Source: an uncultured Bacilli bacterium
Lineage (GTDB): Bacteria; Bacillota_I; Bacilli_A; RF39; UBA660
Assembly: GCA_934086145.1 (NCBI GenBank)
Contig: CAKOHV010000025.1
Coordinates: forward strand, 1-28,457
Direction: 5' to 3'
DNA length: 28,457 bases
Below the pieces are notes generated by a model that saw only the letters and a program-made list of their open reading frames with translations, was not told the DNA's origin and did no database searches. This document shows, piece by piece, positions 22,297 to 28,457 of the stretch (within the stretch, counting starts at the first letter, position 1; each line of letters begins with the position of its first letter). A program made the position numbers and the translations under genes.

Positions 22297-23692
22297 TTTG
22301 GTCCTCCTTAAGAATAATAGTGAATTTTAAACCTTGGTCATTTACGGCTGTAATAGTTCCATTATGTAACTCAATAATTTTTTTAACAATAAATAGACCT
22401 AGACCTGAACTATTTTTATCATGGTTACGAGATTCATCTTCTTTAAAGAATTCATTAAAGATTTTTGCGCAATTATTTTCTTTAACGCCCTGGCCATTGT
22501 CTTTAAAGATGATGATTAGTTGGTTGTCTTCTTCTGTAATACTAATATTTATTTTTAAATCTTGTTTTTGAGGATTGTGTTTGACGGCGTTATTAAATAA
22601 GTTATCAAAGATTCTTTTGAATTGGAGTTTATCAATGGATATTTGGTTATTTACTTGGCCATAAGAAGTTATTACTTTAAAGTCTTTATTTAAATAATGT
22701 TCATTATTTTTTATAAGTTCATCAACGTAAGCAAGAATATCAACTGGTTCTTTATGCATTTTTATTTCGCTTGTTTCGTATTTAAAAGTATCAAATAAGC
22801 GATTTAGTAAGTTTTCAATATCGCTGGTTCGATTATAAGCGATGGTTAGGTACTCTTTTTGCTTAGCCGGTGTTTTAGCAATGCCATCTTGAATACCTTT
22901 GATATTCCCTTTAACAACAGTTAGTGGGGTTCTAATATCATGAGATATGCCATTTATCATTTCTTGTTTGGCTTTTTCGTATTGCTGTTGTTTGATTGTT
23001 TTATCTTTTAAGGATTGTTGCATATTATTGAAGTTATTAATAACGGGAGCGAATTCATCGTCAATTTCATAAATGATTGGTTGAGAGAAATCACCCTTTT
23101 CAACACGATTAGCGCCTTCTTTTAATAAATTTAAAGGAGTTATGACTTTCTTTAAGAGATTATTGGATAAATAAATAGTAATAAATAAAAGGATTAGTAA
23201 AATGATAATGATTAAGATAACAATAGTAAGTAAGAAATGACGAAAGGGACTGAGATGACTAACATCACGGGGTTTTTGTTCCTTAAATTTTTCTTGGACA
23301 GCAAAGTAGATTTTGTTATCAATATTCTTCATAATAATAGTTCGATTATCTACGAATAAGATACGAGTTTCATTGCTTTTATAACGATATTTTTTTAATA
23401 AAAGATTTAAAGTTTCATTATTTGTACCGTAGACTAATTCTTTATTATCATAGATATACAACTTATAGTTAAAAGGAAGAAGATTATTTTGAACTTCTTC
23501 GGATTTTTTCGTTGGGTCAAGGAGTTCTTTGATTATTTGACTACGTTCATCAACAGTATTTTCATTTACATTGTATAAAATTTCCTTAGAATTTTTATTA
23601 ATATAAGCAAAGATAACCAAAAGAAATAATGAAGAAAAGACTATAATTAAAATATTATATAAAAATAAACGATTTTTTAATTTTAAATTCAT
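22289..23692 (-). CDS. Sensor histidine kinase with extracellular domain
   Basis: 467 residues. TM1 is at about 12-31. An extracellular region of about 120 residues follows (32-152). TM2 is at about 153-175 and a HAMP domain at about 176-229 (TPLNLLKEGANRVEKGDFSQPI). The HisKA domain has His251 in GISHDIRTPLTVV. The ATPase domain has N-box NLFNNAVKHNP, G1 FKDNGQGV, F-box FNEFFKED and G2 SGLGLFIVKKI. The outer domain matches no sensor I recognise. Kinase is encoded before its regulator, the reverse of the Bce module in this window. SD AAAGGTGG supports the ATG. Confidence 0.94.
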   Translation of the reverse strand: MNLKLKNRLFLYNILIIVFSSLFLLVIFAYINKNSKEILYNVNENTVDERSQIIKELLDPTKKSEEVQNNLLPFNYKLYIYDNKELVYGTNNETLNLLLKKYRYKSNETRILFVDNRTIIMKNIDNKIYFAVQEKFKEQKPRDVSHLSPFRHFLLTIVILIIIILLILLFITIYLSNNLLKKVITPLNLLKEGANRVEKGDFSQPIIYEIDDEFAPVINNFNNMQQSLKDKTIKQQQYEKAKQEMINGISHDIRTPLTVVKGNIKGIQDGIAKTPAKQKEYLTIAYNRTSDIENLLNRLFDTFKYETSEIKMHKEPVDILAYVDELIKNNEHYLNKDFKVITSYGQVNNQISIDKLQFKRIFDNLFNNAVKHNPQKQDLKINISITEEDNQLIIIFKDNGQGVKENNCAKIFNEFFKEDESRNHDKNSSGLGLFIVKKIIELHNGTITAVNDQGLKFTIILKEDQNE

Positions 23693-23753
23693 TTAACCAC
23701 CTTTGGCTTTATTATATATTAAAAGATTAAAAAATTCATAAATTTTTGATAAA

Positions 23754-24491
23754 TTATTTAAATAAAGTTTTTAATTCTTTGACAGTTAATTTTATGTTGG
23801 TTGTTTCGGTTAAATCATTATCAGTTTGGTATGTTACTTCTAAGAAAAGATTATCACGATTAGGAAATGATGGAAATTCTAGAGTATTATTATTAACTAA
23901 GTTTTTTAAGAAAGCTTTGGATTTTGGAAGATAAATTTGGGTACTAGTAATTATTTTTTTATTTTCTTGCAGTGCTAAAGAAAGATTTTTAACTTTAAGT
24001 TGTTGGCAATTTTCTTTTTGACATAACTTATAATTTTTATTAAAGCTTAATTTTTTTATAGTCAGATACTGTTCCGTTGACGTTTTTATTAAGTAACCTG
24101 ATACATTGATGGTTCGATCAGTATTGTAGAAGTAATAGACTTTATTTTCTTGAAAGTTATAAAAGATTATAAAAAAAATAATAGTCATAAGTAAAATAGA
24201 TAAAACAGTTAGCCGAATATAAAAAGATGTTATTTTTTTAATGTAATAATCTAAAGCTAGAATGAATTCATTATCATTTTTTACTTGGTTACCTCTAATG
24301 ATATCAATGATAGGAACTTCTAAAAGAGCGGACAAACCAGGTAGATAATCGATACTTGGTACTTTTTGGCCTTTTTCCCACTTTTTGATTAAACGAGGTG
24401 TGGTTTTTAATTGTTGAGCCACTTCTTCAATAGTCAATTTTTTATTTTCACGACATTTTTTTAGAAAAATCCCAATTTGCTTTTGATTCAT
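23754..24491 (-). CDS. XRE-family membrane-anchored regulator
   Basis: 245 residues from ATG 24491, which has GGAGCGAT 5-9 nt upstream; the longer frame to 24518 has no SD. An XRE/Cro HTH (about 6-60; LTIEEVAQQLKTTPRLIKKW) is followed by a linker with RGNQVKND. One membrane helix lies at about 92-112. An outer domain of about 130 residues contains two Cys in KLCQKENCQQ (about 156-162), which may form a disulfide. This topology (DNA-binding inside, sensor outside) resembles one-component transmembrane regulators. It leads a probable operon with the kinase 61 nt downstream. The outer domain is unrecognised. Confidence 0.85.
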   Translation of the reverse strand: MNQKQIGIFLKKCRENKKLTIEEVAQQLKTTPRLIKKWEKGQKVPSIDYLPGLSALLEVPIIDIIRGNQVKNDNEFILALDYYIKKITSFYIRLTVLSILLMTIIFFIIFYNFQENKVYYFYNTDRTINVSGYLIKTSTEQYLTIKKLSFNKNYKLCQKENCQQLKVKNLSLALQENKKIITSTQIYLPKSKAFLKNLVNNNTLEFPSFPNRDNLFLEVTYQTDNDLTETTNIKLTVKELKTLFK

Positions 24492-24622
24492 ATTATCGCT
24501 CCTAAAATTGTATGGCATAATAAAAAGAACTGATTAATTAGTCTCTTAAATTCAAATTAGGTTATAAAATTAAGAACCAAAAGATACTTATATATTATTA
24601 ATACAATACATTTATTTATTAT

Positions 24623-24650
24623 ATGTTAGCATAAATTTAGAATATTGCAA
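24623..24650 (-). promoter_or_regulatory. Promoter of the XRE-kinase-regulator unit
   Basis: Minus strand: TTGCAA (24645-24650), 16-nt spacer, extended -10 TGCTAACAT (hexamer 24623-24628). It leaves a leader of over 100 nt before the XRE start. Confidence 0.6.
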
Positions 24651-24742
24651 ACATTATTTAACTTATGAAAATAAGATGTCATTGGAGATAAAGGGTAAAA
24701 AGAAAACTTGTTTTAAAATATAAATTAGCCATAATTATGAAT

Positions 24743-25288
24743 CTAATCAAAATACTCAGTAACAATTTCATTATACCTAGTTAAAAGTTGATTTTCACGA
24801 AGTCTTTCATTAAAAAGAGATTGCATCTTTTTATAGAACCATTTTACCTCTTCATAATTATCTGCTTCAGTCTTTAATGATTCTTTGCCTTTCTTTAAAT
24901 ATTCATCATAATTAGATAACAGATTTTGTAATTTGTCAGCTAATTCAACCATTAAAATATTATTATTAGCATTCATTATATTGGCAATGAATTTTTCTTT
25001 TCTAGGAATAAAATCAATTACCGTTTTATCTTCTGATAACATTAAAACACTATCAGCAATCAGTTTACCATATTTATTTAATAAGAATTGGTAATCATAT
25101 GGAGTATCTTCAATAATATCATGTAAGTAACCAATGTATACGGTATTTTCATCACAACCAATATTTTTAAGCATATTACCTACCATGATACTATGAAAAG
25201 CTAAAGCAATATCTTCTTTTTGTCTTTTTTGGTCTTTAAAAGCTACAAAAACAAAGTGAATTATTTCCTCTTCTACTGTGTATTTCAT
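24743..25288 (-). CDS. HD-domain (p)ppGpp-hydrolase-like protein
   Basis: 181 residues. The pattern AFHSIMVGNMLKNIGCDENT, then YIGYLHDIIEDT and MVELADKLQNL, is that of the RelA/SpoT hydrolase HD domain, with the His, His-Asp and Asp metal ligands present. No synthetase or regulatory (TGS/ACT) domain is attached, as in stand-alone (MESH1-like) hydrolases. It may degrade ppGpp or another nucleotide. SD AAAGGAAG lies upstream of the ATG. It has 114 nt of non-coding sequence upstream and about 250 nt downstream, so it appears monocistronic. Confidence 0.82.
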   Translation of the reverse strand: MKYTVEEEIIHFVFVAFKDQKRQKEDIALAFHSIMVGNMLKNIGCDENTVYIGYLHDIIEDTPYDYQFLLNKYGKLIADSVLMLSEDKTVIDFIPRKEKFIANIMNANNNILMVELADKLQNLLSNYDEYLKKGKESLKTEADNYEEVKWFYKKMQSLFNERLRENQLLTRYNEIVTEYFD

Positions 25289-25402
25289 GTTTTACTTCCT
25301 TTCATAAAAGCTTTTTTAATATTTTTCTTAAAGATATGATTAATAAAGCACGCTAAATTTAATAAGTTTAATTAATAGTAATGTTTTGACATAAACACCT
25401 TT

Positions 25403-26075
25403 TTATAATTTTCTATCTAATGAAGGCAGATTGATATAACAATCTTGAATTTTTTCTTCTTTAGCATATTTTGTTAAAAGATTTCTTTCCCAGATTACCA
25501 TACATCTTCCACCATTCCATTCATTACTACCAAGATACCAATTATCTTTATCAGAATAACCATCGTAAGCGTGAATTGTTGTTATATGAAGAAATGGATA
25601 ATTTTTTAAAATAGCTAGTTTGCATCTTCTTAAATGGTATTCACTCGAAATAACGGCGATACTTTGAACATTTGAATCATCAGAATTGATGATATGAAAA
25701 GCATTTGTAATATTTTCAAAGGTATTTTGAGAATTTTCATCAAGATATATTACTGTTTTAGGGATACCACTAGTAAGTAATATTTCTTGCATACTAGCTG
25801 CTTCGGAAGTGTTTTTTTAAGCAGAATTATTAATCCCATTTTTACCAACACATAAAATAATTTTCGCAAAACGACCAGCATAGTATTGTTCAATAACAGT
25901 TTGAGCTCGTTCATTCATTTGGGTACTACTACCAAAAAACAAGGCACAACTTATGGCATTTTTGGTCATCTTTTATATCGTCATAAACAATATCAGTAAT
26001 TATTTTATCATCATATATTGAAAAGGCTTCAGTACCAACTTTTAAATTGTCTATTTCTAATCCACTTAATTTCAT
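25403..26075 (-). pseudogene. YdcF/SanA-like DUF218 protein, two lesions
   Basis: A DUF218 protein is readable in two frames. From ATG 26075 the first frame gives MKLSGLEIDNLKVGTEAFSI and ends at KDD followed by a wrong frame. After a +1 shift near 25961-25972 the second frame reads NAISCALFFGSSTQMNERAQ, then GRFAKIILCVGKNG. An in-frame TAA at 25817-25819 interrupts (GINNSA-stop-KNTSEAA). The rest is intact, with the family signature ENSQNTFENITNAF, then VISSEYHLRR. DUF218 proteins are poorly characterised and linked to envelope functions. An ATG at 25792 opens the 129-codon 3' part, but it lacks the N-terminal strand and glycine-rich loop, so it is unlikely to work. Confidence 0.85.
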
Positions 26076-26143
26076 ATATTACATATAATCAATCGTAGAG
26101 AATATTAACTAATTTCTGATTGTTTCCTTTCTGTTTGATTTTT

Positions 26144-26815
26144 TCATGATAAATTATAAAGTAATACGAAGTATATTATTAAGGATAAAACAGCTAATAT
26201 CCAAATAATACAAAATATTTTCACTTTCTTGAGTTCTAATTTATTTGATTCATCAGCTTTTAATTGCTCATTTGTTAATTTTTTTTCTAATTTATGATTG
26301 TCACGAAACCAAACATTTTTTTCATCTTTTTTGACTTGCTGAAAATCAGTAACATATACCATATTATCATAAACATAAACACTACATTCTTTACTGGATA
26401 ATTGTAATGGGTTAAAATTTAAGGGTGGCGTTTCAAAGGTTTGATGCTTTTTAGTATAAGGATCTGTGTATCCTACATAAACTTTAAAAATATAATCAAA
26501 ATGAGTTTCATGGTGGGGATAATCATAATCCATTGTCTTTTTTATATCATATTTAAAAATGTTTCCTACAACCCTTTGGCCATTTTTCTTTATCATATTA
26601 TTCTTATTTATGGTACTATTTTTCTCTAATAAAAAAACAATATTAATAATAAAGAAAATAAAAAAAGGAGCACACATTAATATTGATACTATATTTATAT
26701 CACTTATCCCATAAAGACAAGCCCCAATACAAATGGCAATACAAGGAATAGACGAAAAAAAGACGGCTATCCAATTAACAGAGATATCTTCACTTTCATA
26801 CTTTAACTTTTTCAT
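26144..26815 (-). CDS. Membrane protein, unknown function
   Basis: 223 residues from the ATG at 26815, preferred because GGAG lies 10 nt upstream; the frame is open to 26875 but with no SD there. Two membrane helices lie near residues 15-36 and 43-63 and a third at the C-terminus (about 200-219). A soluble beta-rich middle part has YDYPHHETHFDYIFKVYVGY, then FETPPLNFNP and SVYVYDNMVYVTDF. It loosely resembles DUF3592-type proteins, but I would not assign the family. It lies downstream of the TfoX-like gene in the same orientation. Confidence 0.7.
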   Translation of the reverse strand: MKKLKYESEDISVNWIAVFFSSIPCIAICIGACLYGISDINIVSILMCAPFFIFFIINIVFLLEKNSTINKNNMIKKNGQRVVGNIFKYDIKKTMDYDYPHHETHFDYIFKVYVGYTDPYTKKHQTFETPPLNFNPLQLSSKECSVYVYDNMVYVTDFQQVKKDEKNVWFRDNHKLEKKLTNEQLKADESNKLELKKVKIFCIIWILAVLSLIIYFVLLYNLS

Positions 26816-26888
26816 ATGGTAATAACTCCTACTCATTAATGGTTTATCTATAATATGTATTATAGCAAATTTCATAGTAAATAGGAAT

Positions 26889-27262
26889 TCATAATGATGG
26901 AGGATTGGCGAAGATATTGAGGATAAGGGACAAAATGGTTGTTGCTATTATTAGATAGCATGTATACTTTTTAATTGGTAATCCTTTGCAAGTTTCAATT
27001 ACAATTTCCTTTAATAATTCTTTATTATCTACATCATCAATTAAATACATTGGTTTTGCACTTTCATAAGGAATTTGCTCATTCATATTATACTTTTTAT
27101 TTGTATCAACTATTTTAACAAGTAATCTATTATCATAAATTCCACCAAATAAAACATTATTACAATACAATAAAAATTCTCCCATCATTCTATACAAGTT
27201 ATATTATTTAATAAATCTAATTGTTCTAATATAAATTCTTTATATTCTTTTGATGTTGCCAT
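26889..27262 (-). pseudogene. TfoX N-terminal-domain protein, frameshifted, with membrane tail
   Basis: The frame from ATG 27262 (SD AGGAATGA) reads MATSKEYKEFILEQLDLLNN, then ITC, and would stop shortly after. The continuation MMGEFLLYCNNVLFGGIYDN, then LLVKIVDTNKK and PYESAKPMYLIDDVDNKE, is the TfoX-N core in another frame. Removing a TA duplication from TGTATAGAATG (near 27190-27196) restores C-R-M-M-G-E, the normal family sequence. TfoX-N proteins are small and of unclear function outside competence regulation. Here the usual basic C-terminal end is replaced by a hydrophobic helix (YTCYLIIATTILSLILNIFA), which is unusual. Its SD overlaps the stop of the GyrI-like gene, so it belonged to that operon. 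Confidence 0.8.
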
Positions 27263-27274
27263 AATTCATCATTC

Positions 27275-27910
27275 CTATATCTTTTTTATTGGGTGTCTAA
27301 TAACTGTCTTTAATTTACTTACATCACATTTTCTTGGATCACTTAAATAAATTTCATGATGGTATCTCTCGTCAGTTATATCTAATTCATAGCCATTTTC
27401 TTTCATATATTCGTGCATTAAATTAACTATTGCTGGTTCATCATCATAAGAACCAAAGTGCATACATTGAACACATAGACCTTCATCATAAGTTAAAAAC
27501 TCAACTCTTGAAAAATCTTGTTTTTTTTTCTTGGTTGCTTCTTGGGTAGCCCACTCGAAATCATCTTTAGTTACAAAATCTGGTAATCTAATAATAGATA
27601 TAAAGTGCATAGTATTTTTATTATTATAATCAATGCTACCTTTTAATCCATCCTGCCACCAAAATCCTTCTAATGGTGGAACAACATATTCAAAAAAGCC
27701 ATCTATTTTATGAGTTCCTTTATAACTCATTTTTATTGTATAGGCAATACCATATAGTAATCCTATTGTCTTTTTATAATCGCCATTTTCTTCGTTAGGG
27801 TTTCCAAATCCTCTAACTGCAATATAATTCATTTTAGGAATTTCTACTATACTAGGTTTATTTTTAGGCATATAGAATTCCTTATATTCTTTTTTATAAT
27901 CAAAAGCCAT
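27275..27910 (-). CDS. GyrI-like small-molecule-binding domain protein
   Basis: 211 residues. It opens with MAFDYKKEYKEFYMPKNKPS and continues VEIPKMNYIAVRGFGNPNEE, typical of stand-alone GyrI-like (AraC effector-binding-fold) proteins. FEYVVPPLEGFWWQDG, then HFISIIRLPDFVT and CVQCMHFGSYDDEP with a final YHHEIYLSDPRKC, complete the family pattern. Relatives bind or hydrolyse hydrophobic xenobiotics. No DNA-binding domain is present. It lies between a short hypothetical gene (30 nt upstream) and the TfoX-like gene (12 nt downstream), so the three form an operon. Confidence 0.88.
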   Translation of the reverse strand: MAFDYKKEYKEFYMPKNKPSIVEIPKMNYIAVRGFGNPNEENGDYKKTIGLLYGIAYTIKMSYKGTHKIDGFFEYVVPPLEGFWWQDGLKGSIDYNNKNTMHFISIIRLPDFVTKDDFEWATQEATKKKKQDFSRVEFLTYDEGLCVQCMHFGSYDDEPAIVNLMHEYMKENGYELDITDERYHHEIYLSDPRKCDVSKLKTVIRHPIKKI

Positions 27911-27940
27911 ATTTTTCTACCTCTCTTTAAAATTGTAATT

Positions 27941-28294
27941 TTATTTTAACAATTCACTTAATTCTTTTAATGATAAGCCTTTAATTAGTATGTTGCCATC
28001 ATGTTTATCAATAAAAAACTTCATTAGCTTATTTATTGCCTTATAATAGTCTATATCTCCTAAAATTCCATTATTAGTTGTACTTACGAGTATTAATTTC
28101 CATTCAGCAACTTCTGTATCATCAATTTTATATAATGCTTTGGGATTCTGCGGAAGTGAAGTTAAGGTATTTTCGGTTAGGGCAAAGGCTCCAAATGGCT
28201 TACCGTCGTTGCCTTTATAGAAATTAGGCTTTCCTGTATAAGCGTTTGACCAAACATTATTATCTTTTTTCTTAAATTTATCAAATAGTCCCAT
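27941..28294 (-). CDS. Conserved-looking hypothetical protein
   Basis: 117 residues starting MGLFDKFKKKDNN, an amphipathic basic N-terminus often seen on small cytoplasmic Firmicute proteins. The rest is predicted soluble: NFYKGNDGKPFGAFALTE, then EVAEWKLILVSTTNN, DIDYYKAINKL and ILIKGLSLKELSELL. No signal peptide, helix span or catalytic motif is visible. The SD is poor (GTGAG about 10 nt upstream). Probably the first or second gene of the GyrI-TfoX operon. Family not recognised. Confidence 0.7.
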   Translation of the reverse strand: MGLFDKFKKKDNNVWSNAYTGKPNFYKGNDGKPFGAFALTENTLTSLPQNPKALYKIDDTEVAEWKLILVSTTNNGILGDIDYYKAINKLMKFFIDKHDGNILIKGLSLKELSELLK

Positions 28295-28344
28295 AATTAA
28301 ATCTCACTTTCAAATTACTATTTCATTTTTCATCCTATCACAAA

Positions 28345-28373
28345 AGCAGATAGCTATCAACTAACTACCTGCT
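28345..28373 (-). terminator. Terminator after the edge gene
   Basis: On the minus strand AGCAGGTAG pairs fully with CTATCTGCT (one G-U, 11-nt loop), then TTTTGTGAT. It follows the stop of the partial gene at the window end by about 20 nt. Confidence 0.75.
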
Positions 28374-28392
28374 CTAAAAATGTAATTTGTAT

Positions 28393-28457
28393 TTATCTTT
28401 TCTTAACAGGAAATTGAATCTCTGTTAAATAATCTTCTTCATTTTCTTTATTCCAAC
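28393..28457 (-). CDS. Partial GyrI-like / effector-binding protein, C-terminus
   Basis: Only the last 21 codons are in the window: WNKENEEDYLTEIQFPVKKR and stop. YLTEIxFPVKK is the usual end of AraC-type effector-binding (GyrI-like) domains. The rest, including any DNA-binding part, is beyond the window. Confidence 0.6.
   Translation of the reverse strand, partial: WNKENEEDYLTEIQFPVKKR

Overview
The window looks like a chromosomal segment of a low-GC, probably gut-dwelling Firmicute (Bacilli/Erysipelotrichia-like). The grounds are A/T-rich coding sequence, strong purine-rich Shine-Dalgarno sites, Bce-type peptide-sensing modules, and a decayed bile-salt-hydrolase-type gene. TGA is used as a stop (for example at 11734) and Trp is encoded by TGG, so the standard code applies. 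Every convincing gene lies on the minus strand, so transcription runs from high to low coordinates.

Region by region. (1) 1-1900 is mobile-element debris: a frame-broken ISL3-family transposase capped by a perfect 27-bp inverted repeat, a start-less excisionase-like HTH frame, a 27-aa mini-ORF and two short-repeat fields. (2) 1956-3982 holds a small membrane protein, tRNA-Gly(CCC) with its own promoter and terminator, and a VanZ-RDD fusion. (3) 4058-8635 is a complete BceRS-BceAB-type antimicrobial-peptide sensing and detoxification module. A TTACA-N4-TGTAA box lies in front of each of its two transcription units. (4) 8821-11601 is an HxlR regulator, Zn-macrodomain protein and class M sirtuin (SirTM) operon, plus a neighbouring MBL-like gene. 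The two promoters share a near-identical box, so both units probably answer to the HxlR protein. (5) 11734-13372 has an XRE/zinc-ribbon membrane protein and a bile-salt-hydrolase-family pseudogene with four lesions. (6) 13774-17115 is one very large solitary protein of 1113 aa. It has a long unrecognised helical N-terminus, an unrecognised conserved-looking middle domain and a C-terminal OAS/CD-NTase/CCA-like nucleotidyltransferase domain. This is the least explained gene here. (7) 17224-18816 is a nitroreductase, ogt (frameshifted) and tag operon for alkylation repair. (8) 19146-24491 is a second sensing/transport module: XRE-membrane regulator, histidine kinase, response regulator, 20-bp-stem terminator, MacB-like permease and ATPase. 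(9) 24743-28457 has an HD-domain (p)ppGpp-hydrolase-like protein, a DUF218 pseudogene, a membrane protein, a frameshifted TfoX-N gene, two GyrI-like proteins (one cut by the window edge) and a short hypothetical.

Themes: two independent envelope-stress/peptide-response modules, an ADP-ribosylation-reversal cassette with its own regulator, and unusually frequent gene decay (five broken genes). Several single lesions sit in short homopolymers, so assembly error must be excluded for those. The multi-lesion cases are very likely genuine decay.
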